Source: a virus. Taken from it: DNA of 30,135 bases. The notes beneath the pieces were generated by a model. That model saw only the letters and a program-made list of their open reading frames with translations. It searched no databases and was not told the DNA's origin. Made by a program: the position numbers and the translations under genes. Below are positions 24,566 through 30,135 of the stretch, piece by piece (position 1 is the first letter of the stretch; each line of letters begins with the position of its first letter). Location: IMG/VR virus record IMGVR_UViG_3300042350_001536, positions 1 through 30,135 of that record, one strand, 5' to 3'.

Positions 24566-24618
24566 TATGTAAATATAAATATAATTATTTACATAAAAAA
24601 ATATTTACAAAAATAAAT
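24566..24618 (-). promoter_or_regulatory. Promoter with operator-like inverted repeat, copy A
   Basis: On the minus strand TATTTTTG (24608-24615) fits the Bacteroidota -7 box TAnnTTTG. A clear -33 TTTG at the usual distance is not seen. Just downstream, TATGTAAATA (24566-24575) and TATTTACATA (24586-24595) form a perfect ten-base inverted repeat with centres 20 bases apart, two DNA turns, as for a dimeric repressor. A further TTACA lies at 24605-24609. The layout TGTAA-N16-TTACA-N11-TTACA recurs in copy B at 25767-25814. The site would control the 24186 gene. Confidence 0.6.
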
Positions 24619-24628
24619 GAAAAATAAT

Positions 24629-25474
24629 TCAAAAAACATTGTATTCTTTCTTCAAAGGGAAGTTATCCCGTTTGATTTGCCAGTACTCCGCCATTAATGA
24701 CGCTCTAAATTTGTAATCAGTATCGGTATGGTAACCAGATTTGTAAACACATTTACAAATACTTTCGTACAACCTTATCCCTTTTAACTTGTAATTTGCC
24801 TTTTTACAGGCTGCGTATCTTCCTGAGTTCAAAACACCAGCCCAAAGTTGCATACCTTGTTCGGTTGATTCGGCTTTCATAAATTTAGCCATTATGTACT
24901 TGTTTTTGCCTCTTATAACTTCCCGTGTTTTATAAGTTACATGGTCATGACCTTTAAGGGCCTTAACCCCTCCAGCGTTGGCATGCTTTCTCCAGAGCTC
25001 TGTTTCAACCCCTTGCGAAGTTGCTTCAATAATAAAGAAAGAATAAATCATGCTTACAGGAAAATCAGTTAAAACGTGGACATTCATCAGCATACTTTCA
25101 TAGCAATAAGCAAGGTATATACGACGTAATTTAGACCTATCAACTCCTTTTAAATTTCTAAAACCTCTACCTTCCAATGTTTGCCTCAGTTGTTCGCCTG
25201 ATAGCTTTCTAATTTCCCAGCCGTAGCTTCGAGATCCGTAGGCGCTTTCATCAACTTCCTTTTTTTCATCTTTGCCCTGGATAGTAAGCGACGTTATTTT
25301 GTGAACGTAAACCGTGTCCCTTTGAATTAAAGGAACAAAGGAAGTATAATTGTATTGGGTGTTAATTGGGCTATAAATCAACCCAACAACAAAGGCAACG
25401 CCAATGCCTCCAGCAATCTGGAAAGGAAGGCGTTTGTTCTGCGGGACGTATGTCTCAATAATTGGCTCTTTCAT
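24629..25474 (-). CDS. Membrane-anchored glucosaminidase-like (GH73-type) peptidoglycan hydrolase
   Basis: The 281-residue protein has one membrane segment (IAGGIGVAFVVGLIYS, about 20-35), a linker, and a glucosaminidase-like domain from about 120. That domain shows FPVSMIYSFFIIEATSQGVE with the presumed catalytic E150, HANAGGVKA (the family's NLFGIKA position), MKAESTEQGMQLWAGVL and a final YHTDTDYKFRASLMAEYW, in the order of GH73 enzymes. It would cut the sugar backbone of peptidoglycan from a membrane-bound position. It lies in the minus-strand region, far from the lysis cassette, so a role other than final lysis is likely. The start overlaps the preceding gene as TAATG. Confidence 0.75.
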   Translation of the reverse strand: MKEPIIETYVPQNKRLPFQIAGGIGVAFVVGLIYSPINTQYNYTSFVPLIQRDTVYVHKITSLTIQGKDEKKEVDESAYGSRSYGWEIRKLSGEQLRQTLEGRGFRNLKGVDRSKLRRIYLAYCYESMLMNVHVLTDFPVSMIYSFFIIEATSQGVETELWRKHANAGGVKALKGHDHVTYKTREVIRGKNKYIMAKFMKAESTEQGMQLWAGVLNSGRYAACKKANYKLKGIRLYESICKCVYKSGYHTDTDYKFRASLMAEYWQIKRDNFPLKKEYNVF

Positions 25475-25740
25475 TATTCAACTATTTTTAGTTCTGCATA
25501 AAAATAACCTCCATCGTACTCGATGCTTTCGCTTCCTACTTCAGCAATAACATTGCCGTCGCAGTCGCGAACAAGTCCGTACCACGAAAATTCATCCTCA
25601 GGGAAATAATCTTCATTTCGCATCTTTGAATAAACTTGTTCAACAGCGTGCCGCTTAGAGTAAGCTTCAACTTCTTCGTTTAAATCTTGATACCTTTTGG
25701 CATTGCCGAAATACATCACGGTGTAAATGTTCTTTTCCAT
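25474..25740 (-). CDS. Hypothetical small acidic protein
   Basis: The 88-residue protein starts MEKNIYTVMYFGNAKRYQ, with RHAVEQVYSKM and strand-rich YEYDGGYFYAELKI-like end segments. An in-frame ATG at 25764 exists, but it would lie next to the operator-like repeat, so I chose 25740. It is co-transcribed with the glucosaminidase-like gene (TAATG junction). It follows the promoter element copy B. No domain is recognised. Confidence 0.68.
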   Translation of the reverse strand: MEKNIYTVMYFGNAKRYQDLNEEVEAYSKRHAVEQVYSKMRNEDYFPEDEFSWYGLVRDCDGNVIAEVGSESIEYDGGYFYAELKIVE

Positions 25741-25763
25741 TCTGGTTTGTTTTTTTATTTTCA

Positions 25764-25817
25764 ATATGTAAATTTATATATAAATAATTACAAATAATAA
25801 TATTTACAAAAATAAAT
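25764..25817 (-). promoter_or_regulatory. Promoter with operator-like repeat, copy B
   Basis: TGTAA (25767-25771), TTACA (25788-25792) and TTACA (25804-25808) have exactly the spacing seen in copy A. The -7 box TATTTTTG (25807-25814 on the minus strand) is identical, and 18 bases (25800-25817) match copy A exactly. A possible -33 TTG lies 21 bases upstream, in the loop of the preceding terminator. It would drive the 25474 and 24629 genes. The inverted repeat is less perfect than in copy A. Confidence 0.6.
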
Positions 25818-25819
25818 AC

Positions 25820-25850
25820 AAAAAAAATCCCGTACCAATGAGATACGGGA
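25820..25850 (-). terminator. Rho-independent terminator of the upstream minus-strand operon
   Basis: TCCCGTA (25828-25834) and TACGGGA (25844-25850) form a perfect seven-base stem with a nine-base loop. Read on the minus strand, it is followed by eight T's. It closes the operon that runs from the right edge to the 25887 gene. Promoter copy B begins immediately after it. Confidence 0.85.
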
Positions 25851-25886
25851 CAAAAACAACACTTTTAACAACTTACTACTTCACAT

Positions 25887-26033
25887 TTATCTCCTTTGTT
25901 CGCCAAACTTCGAAATGCTTATCTCAAAGTTTTTAACATCAATTTTTAGTTCTTTAAATTGTTCCAGCGCCTTTTCAGCATTTTCAGCCTCAATAATCAT
26001 TCGCCTGTCATTGTATTTTATTTCAAATTTCAT
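25887..26033 (-). CDS. Tiny hypothetical protein (48 residues)
   Basis: The reading frame starts MKFEIKYNDRRMIIEAEN and ends KFGEQRR. The pattern, a beta strand, a basic turn and an amphipathic helix (AEKALEQFKELKI), is that of a compact small domain. The start overlaps the stop of the next upstream ORF as TAATG, which is the normal coupling in this genome and the main reason to believe it. It is the last gene before the terminator. Confidence 0.6.
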   Translation of the reverse strand: MKFEIKYNDRRMIIEAENAEKALEQFKELKIDVKNFEISISKFGEQRR

Positions 26034-26161
26034 TAGTACCATTTTTTTAGCGTGTCAACAATAAAGTAAATGGCGAAAGCAAGGGTTAGCAACCCTCCAG
26101 CGGCCACAATGATAAGTGCAATGTCTTTACCTAATTTTTGTTTTTCGTTTTCAGTTAGCAT
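26033..26161 (-). CDS. Tiny single-pass membrane protein (42 residues)
   Basis: MLTENEKQKLGKDIALIIV is followed by a hydrophobic stretch (AAGGLLTLAFAIYFIV) and ends TLKKWY. It is a typical short membrane protein with an N-terminal polar part and a positive end. It overlaps the preceding gene by seven bases and the next by three, so translational coupling is likely. Function unknown. Confidence 0.62.
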   Translation of the reverse strand: MLTENEKQKLGKDIALIIVAAGGLLTLAFAIYFIVDTLKKWY

Positions 26162-26412
26162 AATTCTTTTTTAGCTTTTTGTTTTTTACGATATTCGGCT
26201 TGATAAGCCTTGATTTTTTCAATGTTTTTATAATAATAAGCCTTGAATTTATCGTAATTTTTATTCTTACAGCTTATTTTATTCTCCTCGTATCTCCTTT
26301 TTTTGTTCTCAAGGTTTTTCAACCGCCTTTTTTCCTTTTGATAATCGCTCATGTTTAGGTAGTATTTTTTCATATACTCCGATTTCCGTGCTTTTTTTTC
26401 CTCGTCACTCAT
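26155..26412 (-). CDS. Lys/Tyr-rich repeat protein, paralogue 1
   Basis: The 85-residue, highly basic and helical protein contains MSDEEKKARKSEYMKKYY and a second KAYYYKNIEKIKAYQAEYR stretch. It shares layout with the next gene upstream (EE, then charged helix, YY-N-M, KEKR, and a final Tyr/Lys helix), so the two arose by tandem duplication. Basic charge and evenly spaced tyrosines suggest nucleic-acid contact, as in certain small phage proteins. No named family. Confidence 0.66.
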   Translation of the reverse strand: MSDEEKKARKSEYMKKYYLNMSDYQKEKRRLKNLENKKRRYEENKISCKNKNYDKFKAYYYKNIEKIKAYQAEYRKKQKAKKELC

Positions 26413-26656
26413 ACTTACTTTTTAATTTTCGTTCTCGATAGGCTTTTGATTTGATTTTCAATGTCTCGATATTCGCGTAATAATAAGCAAGACTTTTGTC
26501 TTTCCTTGCCTGCCTTTCTTCATCTGTTAACTTCCAGTATTTGTCCCTATTCCTATTCCTTGCATCTTCTTTTCTTTTCTCCTTTACAAAAGGAAGCATG
26601 TTTCGGTAATAATCGCGGTCGTATTTCCTTTGCTTTTCCCTTTCTTCTTCCGTCAT
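26405..26656 (-). CDS. Lys/Tyr-rich repeat protein, paralogue 2
   Basis: The 83-residue protein starts MTEEEREKQRKYDRDYYRNM and ends KAYRERKLKSKYE, with LTDEERQARKDKSLAYYY in the middle. It is the paralogue of the 26155 gene, overlapping it by eight bases. Like it, this protein is strongly charged, helical and without a recognised domain. A DNA- or RNA-binding role is inferred from composition only. Confidence 0.66.
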   Translation of the reverse strand: MTEEEREKQRKYDRDYYRNMLPFVKEKRKEDARNRNRDKYWKLTDEERQARKDKSLAYYYANIETLKIKSKAYRERKLKSKYE

Positions 26657-26658
26657 GG

Positions 26659-27192
26659 CTATTTGTTTAAATAGTTCTTTGAGGCAACTGGATCACTTCC
26701 CTGATTTTTATACTTTGCATCGGCTTTAGAGGCATAATCGGTGTATGGCATTTCTGAAATGTCATGGTAGCAGATTTGGGCTATCTTCATGCCAGGGTAT
26801 ATCTTTACTGGTTGAATGCAAGCAAGTTCCAAAGTCCAATGTCCTTTAAAGTTCACATCACCGAATCCTGCGGTTATGTGGACAAATAAACCAAGTCTTC
26901 CTAATGATGACTTTCCTTGAATAATTGGAACATGGCGAAGTGTCTCCGTATATTCGACAGTTGATGCAAGGTATAAAATGCCCGGCTGCAAAATCATGCC
27001 TTCATCGGGAATAGTAATTTCTGCATAATCGTTTTTATTCCTTGTATCCAACACCTGGTCGGTATAGAGCAACAAAGTTTTAGATAGCGTTAAATCAACA
27101 CTATTTGTACCAATGTTTGCCTCGATTAATGGCTCAATGACGATGTTTTTTAAGGCGATTTCGTCAATAATAGTTTTGTCTGTTAAAATCAT
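26659..27192 (-). CDS. dcd: dCTP deaminase
   Basis: The enzyme turns dCTP into dUTP as a step toward dTTP. The 177-residue protein shows the family order: an N-terminal strand region with IGTNSVDLTL, the motif GKSSLGRLG (93-101), GFGDVNFKGHWTLEL with the catalytic Glu (E122), a PGMKIAQI strand, and the C-terminal lid KYKNQG (160-165). The length is normal. It lies in the nucleotide-metabolism cluster and overlaps the upstream gene as ATGA. Whether it is the mono- or bifunctional (dUMP-forming) form cannot be told by eye. Confidence 0.9.
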   Translation of the reverse strand: MILTDKTIIDEIALKNIVIEPLIEANIGTNSVDLTLSKTLLLYTDQVLDTRNKNDYAEITIPDEGMILQPGILYLASTVEYTETLRHVPIIQGKSSLGRLGLFVHITAGFGDVNFKGHWTLELACIQPVKIYPGMKIAQICYHDISEMPYTDYASKADAKYKNQGSDPVASKNYLNK

Positions 27193-27398
27193 TTTTCTTC
27201 TTTTTTATAAGTTTCGTTGTAATAATTTTCTGCATCTCCTTTATAATTTGGGTCAACAGGGATAAAATCCATACCATGTAAATGAGCCTCTATTATTTGC
27301 TCCTTTTCCATTTGTATCGCTTTCATAAATACTTCAATTCCACGATTTTTATTAATATATTGCTCAATTACCCATTCAACCGCCGTTTGTTTGCTCAT
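27189..27398 (-). CDS. MSKQTAVEW small protein, paralogue 1
   Basis: The 69-residue protein starts MSKQTAVEWVIEQY and has MEKEQIIEAHLHGMDF, a pattern I know from many small hypothetical proteins in Bacteroidota phages. A highly similar gene lies directly upstream. Near-identical DNA at their first 35 bases (one mismatch) shows recent duplication. The protein is helical and acidic, and its function is unknown. It is ATGA-coupled on both sides. Confidence 0.75.
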   Translation of the reverse strand: MSKQTAVEWVIEQYINKNRGIEVFMKAIQMEKEQIIEAHLHGMDFIPVDPNYKGDAENYYNETYKKEEK

Positions 27399-27604
27399 TT
27401 TTCTATGTTTTCTTCAAGTTTTATATAATCATTAAATTCCAATATTCTCATTTCAGTCCTGTCGCATCTTATAGCAAATATGGCATAATTTTGACTTTGC
27501 TCCTTTTCCATTTCTTTGGCTTTTTCTTGCATAGGTACAGGAATCCATACTATATTTTTATGCATTTCCTCAATTAACCATTCAACCGCCGTTTGTTTGC
27601 TCAT
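27395..27604 (-). CDS. MSKQTAVEW small protein, paralogue 2
   Basis: The 69-residue protein starts MSKQTAVEWLIEEM and has AKEMEKEQSQNYAIF. Its N-terminus is nearly identical to paralogue 1, and the two share a TTTGCTCCTTTTCCATTT block on the plus strand. The C-terminal half has diverged (IRCDRTEMRILEFNDYI). It overlaps both neighbours as ATGA. Confidence 0.75.
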   Translation of the reverse strand: MSKQTAVEWLIEEMHKNIVWIPVPMQEKAKEMEKEQSQNYAIFAIRCDRTEMRILEFNDYIKLEENIEK

Positions 27605-27906
27605 TTCTTTAAATCATTTAATTTAGGGTGAGTAAAATAAAACTCTGTCAACATTGCGGCATTTGCCATTAAATGCGCGGAGTGTAAAAGTCCACTTTCT
27701 TCGTCAATCATTTCACCAAGTCGCATGGCTTCAAGGTGACGCATAGCGGAAGCGATAACCACGGAGAAGGAAAAACCTTTTTCCCAATTTCGTTCAGGAT
27801 ATTTTTTAAGTCCCTGAGTCCAAACCTTCGCATATTCCCTTTGCGCAATAGCTGGGCAAAGGTCGTAACGTATTTTGTTTTCGTTGTGTCGAATTGCTTC
27901 TTTCAT
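27601..27906 (-). CDS. dATP/dGTP diphosphohydrolase N-terminal-like protein
   Basis: The 101-residue protein contains NKIRYDLCPAIAQREYAKVW, GLKKYPERNWEKGFSFSVV, AMRHLEAMRLGE and DEESGLLHSAHLMANAAML, the motif order of the dATP/dGTP diphosphohydrolase N-terminal domain (PF18909-like). The His and acidic residues in the last two would bind metal. It is a single-domain protein. It would remove dNTPs or shape the pool together with dCTP deaminase. Coupling to the nuclease gene is by TAATG. Confidence 0.72.
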   Translation of the reverse strand: MKEAIRHNENKIRYDLCPAIAQREYAKVWTQGLKKYPERNWEKGFSFSVVIASAMRHLEAMRLGEMIDEESGLLHSAHLMANAAMLTEFYFTHPKLNDLKK

Positions 27907-28508
27907 TAATATTTATTTATGAAACTTGTATAACATTCGCTTATCTCTTTGCAAGTCTGCTCAATTAATACAATCGCTTTTAAAAGTTCGTCCATCTCAA
28001 AGGTATGGTTTAATTCAAAACTTTCACCTGTAAAAATCAAACCGTTTTTCATTCTCCTTGTTCCCAACCAGTTTATTTGACACTCAGGGATCTGGTCACC
28101 GTTGACAAACATTGCAAGGGAATAAACTTTCATTTGAAGGCTTGTTTTCAGCGTGTCCATTGTCCAAGGCTTTCCTGATGTTTTAAAGTCAATTACCCTG
28201 TTATTATGAACGTCCCACGCGTCAATGAAACCTTTGACTTGAATATCGTTAATACTCAGGCTTATTTCCTTCTCAGCCTCAAGCCCTTTCATGGGGCGTA
28301 TTTTCTCAATGTAAAAATCTGGAAAGGTGTCCATAATGATTCCATCTTTGATATACGCCTCGGTATCTTCGGCAAATTGTTTTCCGAAATTCATGTAAAT
28401 AGAAGGCTCTTCGGGAAGGTTAAGGAAATATCGGTTGATATACTTTTGGCGGTCACTGTACCAAAGGTTTATTTGGCTGACTGAGATATATGGTTTTGGT
28501 AGTAGCAT
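27906..28508 (-). CDS. PD-(D/E)XK family nuclease
   Basis: The 200-residue protein shows the PD-(D/E)XK core: GFIDAWD (D96), RVIDFKTSG (D107, K109) and the downstream helix LQMKVYSLAM with its conserved Gln/Tyr. The N-terminal helix YISVSQINLWYSDRQKYINRY with a Tyr/Trp-rich entry fits RecB/Cas4-type exonucleases (PDDEXK_1). It probably processes DNA ends in phage recombination. No Cys cluster for a Cas4 iron-sulphur site is seen. It lies next to the OB-fold-like protein cluster. Confidence 0.83.
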   Translation of the reverse strand: MLLPKPYISVSQINLWYSDRQKYINRYFLNLPEEPSIYMNFGKQFAEDTEAYIKDGIIMDTFPDFYIEKIRPMKGLEAEKEISLSINDIQVKGFIDAWDVHNNRVIDFKTSGKPWTMDTLKTSLQMKVYSLAMFVNGDQIPECQINWLGTRRMKNGLIFTGESFELNHTFEMDELLKAIVLIEQTCKEISECYTSFINKY

Positions 28509-28517
28509 GGTTATTTG

Positions 28518-28832
28518 TTAAAAGTTGTGGTACATTAAAGCTGCCTCATCCCAGCCATTGTTGTAGGCTTTTATGATTTCCTCAGCATACATTTTTTTAG
28601 CCTCATTCAAAGCATCGACAATGGCTTTGTATTCACTTTCGTAAAACTCTGAGGCAATCAGAACCTTATCGTAAAAGTATTCTATTGACGTTTCTTTTTG
28701 TTCTTGGCTTTCCATTTGTACGTCGTCTGCCTTTTTAAAAACGCGTACCTCATCACCGTTTTTCATTGTAATATAAACATCAACAACTTTTGGGAAAGTG
28801 TTATTTAATTCCTTTTCTTCTTGTTTTTCCAT
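28518..28832 (-). CDS. Hypothetical acidic protein
   Basis: The 104-residue protein starts MEKQEEKELNNTFPKV, with a strand DVYITMKNGDEVRVFKK and a helix set with EAKKMYAEEIIKAYNNGWDEA. A longer start at 28868 would lie inside a perfect hairpin, so I chose 28832. It lies between the PD-(D/E)XK nuclease gene and the OB-fold-like gene. No domain is recognised. Confidence 0.68.
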   Translation of the reverse strand: MEKQEEKELNNTFPKVVDVYITMKNGDEVRVFKKADDVQMESQEQKETSIEYFYDKVLIASEFYESEYKAIVDALNEAKKMYAEEIIKAYNNGWDEAALMYHNF

Positions 28833-28858
28833 TTTACTTTGTTTTTGTATCGGTAAAT

Positions 28859-28882
28859 CCCCAGCCATTTTTCAGGCTGGGG
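28859..28882 (-). terminator. Perfect eight-base-pair stem-loop, partial terminator or RNA element
   Basis: CCCCAGCC and GGCTGGGG pair perfectly around an eight-base loop, in the gap after the 28902 gene. The minus-strand tail is ATTTACC, a poor T tract, so it is probably not a full terminator. It may end some transcripts or stabilise the upstream message, which would make downstream genes less expressed. Confidence 0.5.
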
Positions 28883-28901
28883 CAAACATACCAATATGAG
28901 A

Positions 28902-29360
28902 TTAAAAGAATTTTCCTATCTGTATAAATATTGTCGCGGCTGCTGGCTGGGCTTGCGCTGGCTCAAGTCCTGAGGCTTGCAACTGGTGAAATATGTCGGC
29001 GTAAATACCTGTCATGAAAGTAGCCTTTTCACTTATTTCTTCCGCAGTTAATTTCCCGTTCGTTTTAGGGGCTACATTTGCCGCCTGCTGCACGTTCGTT
29101 TGTTCCGTGGGTGTTTGTACCTTTTCGGGTATTTCGTTTGCGGTAAGCATATCAAAAGCCACCTTGTAAGATTTCCCGTCGTGTATAATCGTAACGACAT
29201 CGTCTTTCTTCAAAGCCATCAACTTGTTATCATCTGGTTTCCCGTAAACGCGGATATCCGTGCCATTATCCAATGTAATGGCGGCGTTGATTGAGGGCCC
29301 GTATTGCCCTTCAAAAACTTTGCCTGCCGTGTATTTAACCTTGCCTTTTAGAATATTCAT
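28902..29360 (-). CDS. OB-fold-like protein, possible single-stranded DNA-binding protein
   Basis: The 152-residue protein has a strand-rich N-terminal half (LKGKVKYTAGKVFEGQYGPS, then TLDNGTDIRVYGKPDD, KKDDVVTIIHDGKSYKV) that looks like a short OB-fold. A disordered Gln/Thr/Ala linker follows, and then a helical C-terminus. The neighbours (PD-(D/E)XK nuclease, resolvase in the same strand block) fit a DNA recombination role. The fold is inferred by strand pattern only, so an SSB role is not proved. Confidence 0.68.
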   Translation of the reverse strand: MNILKGKVKYTAGKVFEGQYGPSINAAITLDNGTDIRVYGKPDDNKLMALKKDDVVTIIHDGKSYKVAFDMLTANEIPEKVQTPTEQTNVQQAANVAPKTNGKLTAEEISEKATFMTGIYADIFHQLQASGLEPAQAQPAAATIFIQIGKFF

Positions 29361-29592
29361 TTCCTGCTTGAATTTGAAAGTTTTGAGAATCGTACCACAT
29401 TTGTTTTTTATGGTTGCTTATTTTTTTCCAGTCTATTTCATCATTGTAGTGAATGGAGTTTCCTGAGACAAACCATTTTTCAAGTTCGCCAACCCCTTTT
29501 TGTCTCCACCATTTTTTCAGGTGATCAGGCTCAACAATGTGAGAAGGGCAAACGGTTAATGAGGCGTTTAACGCAAAGTCTTGTATTTTCAT
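29335..29592 (-). CDS. Hypothetical Trp-rich small protein
   Basis: The 85-residue protein starts MKIQDFALNASLTVCPSH; a longer in-frame start at 29616 exists, but the ATG at 29592 gives an ATGA junction with the gene upstream. It contains several Trp residues (KKWWRQKG, WFVSGN, MWYDSQ) and a C-terminal QIQAGNEYSKRQG. It overlaps the OB-fold-like gene by 26 bases. No family is recognised. Confidence 0.68.
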   Translation of the reverse strand: MKIQDFALNASLTVCPSHIVEPDHLKKWWRQKGVGELEKWFVSGNSIHYNDEIDWKKISNHKKQMWYDSQNFQIQAGNEYSKRQG

Positions 29593-29939
29593 CTTGCTGC
29601 TGTGATTTGTTCGCATTTTGCAATTGCTTCATTGCATCTGGTTATAACCTCAAGTCTTAAGCGATTTATTGAGGTATCCTCAGCCTTTTCGTTGTGCGAT
29701 TCTAAATTTTTCAATATTGTTTTAAGCACATCATGATAATATTCATGTGGTGCTTCCTTGTGAAATATTACATAACTTTCAATCATTCGTTGCGCGTAAA
29801 TCCAAAAATCCAAAGTAATGAGGTAATCAAATCTTGCTTCATTCTGCAAGCGTTCTTTTTCGCCTTCAAGGTATTTAATGCGAAGTTCGTAATACCTGGT
29901 CAATGCGTTGTCTGTAAGTGTTGTTGGTAAAGTGTCCAT
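29589..29939 (-). CDS. Hypothetical helical protein
   Basis: The 116-residue protein starts MDTLPTTLTDNALTRYYELR and is helical throughout, with a charged coiled-coil-like stretch (YLEGEKERLQNEARFDYL) and a helical C-terminus rich in Glu and Lys. It is the first complete gene at the right end of the minus-strand operon. A-rich leader, no Shine-Dalgarno. No domain is recognised. Confidence 0.7.
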   Translation of the reverse strand: MDTLPTTLTDNALTRYYELRIKYLEGEKERLQNEARFDYLITLDFWIYAQRMIESYVIFHKEAPHEYYHDVLKTILKNLESHNEKAEDTSINRLRLEVITRCNEAIAKCEQITAAR

Positions 29940-29962
29940 AATTGGTTGTTTTAAATTGGTTT

Positions 29963-30135
29963 TTAATTATTAATGATTACCCATTCCATTTCGTTTTCAG
30001 AAACAAGGGGCATGAGGTTAAAACGGTTAATTATTGGATATTTTTCTAAATCAATGTCCTCAGGCTCAAATACCCAGCTATGAATCTCAATGTTATCCTC
30101 AGGGGAATGCGGCTTTGTTTGTCCATAAAGACCAA
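29963..30135 (-). CDS. Partial gene: C-terminus of an unidentified protein
   Basis: The frame is open from the right edge of the window to a TAA at 29963-29965 and encodes at least 56 residues, including EDNIEIHSWVFEPEDIDLEK and ending MEWVIINN. It is acidic, with a hydrophobic end. The start lies outside the window. It lies just upstream of the 29589 gene and is probably in the same operon. The family cannot be told from the fragment. Confidence 0.6.
   Translation of the reverse strand, partial: GLYGQTKPHSPEDNIEIHSWVFEPEDIDLEKYPIINRFNLMPLVSENEMEWVIINN

Noticed and set aside
24566-24618. Replication origin (AT-rich with repeats)
   Set aside because: The repeats recur with the same spacing before another gene and carry a -7 box, which fits promoters better; no iteron series is seen.
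26155-26656. HNH endonucleases, because of charged Lys/Tyr-rich sequence
   Set aside because: No HNH catalytic histidines or CxxC zinc pairs are present.
1-30135. CRISPR array, tRNA or insertion sequence
   Set aside because: No regularly spaced repeats, no cloverleaf-like segments and no transposase motifs were found on reading both strands.

Overview
The window is a large part of a tailed-phage genome (siphovirus-like, judged from the long tape-measure gene and the absence of a contractile sheath) that infects a member of the Bacteroidota. The host assignment rests on several things. Genes start after A-rich leaders without clear Shine-Dalgarno sequences. Two intergenic promoters carry a TAnnTTTG-type -7 box. 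Signal peptides end in FAQ. Several proteins belong to families I associate with Bacteroidota phages: the N-terminal domain fused to the ClpP-like protease, the small MSKQTAVEW proteins, and the connector-like protein at 18121. No integrase, tRNA, rRNA, CRISPR array or insertion sequence was seen.

Region 1 (1-22752, plus strand) is one tightly packed late block, mostly with ATGA or TAATG junctions. It runs: large terminase; small proteins; a 293-residue protein that a -1 frameshift at nine T's would extend to about 360 residues; a tail-completion-like protein fused to a lectin-like domain; tail structural proteins; the tape measure; a Cys-rich protein and an HTH protein; a three-part protease/scaffold; capsid proteins; a likely tail-tube protein; portal; a connector-like protein; a fibre; an exported protein; and the holin/amidase lysis cassette. 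The order is unusual, because the tail module lies between terminase and capsid genes and the portal follows the major capsid protein.

Region 2 (22757-30135, minus strand) converges on the late block at a shared terminator. It holds small-protein and DNA-metabolism genes: an OB-fold-like protein, a PD-(D/E)XK nuclease, a dATP/dGTP diphosphohydrolase-like protein, dCTP deaminase, a RuvC-like resolvase, a four-helix membrane protein, a membrane-anchored GH73-like glucosaminidase, two pairs of tandem paralogues and two tiny ORFs of 42 and 48 residues. Hairpin terminators at 25820-25850, 24144-24172 and 22755-22784 cut this strand into transcription units. The last two large intergenic spaces share the same promoter/operator-like element, TGTAA-N16-TTACA-N11-TTACA followed by a -7 box.

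The most interesting observations are the slippery nine-T frameshift site in the tail block, the duplicated promoter/operator element, the AT-rich single-gene cassette (24186-24521) bracketed by an exact 21-base repeat, and the rearranged virion gene order.
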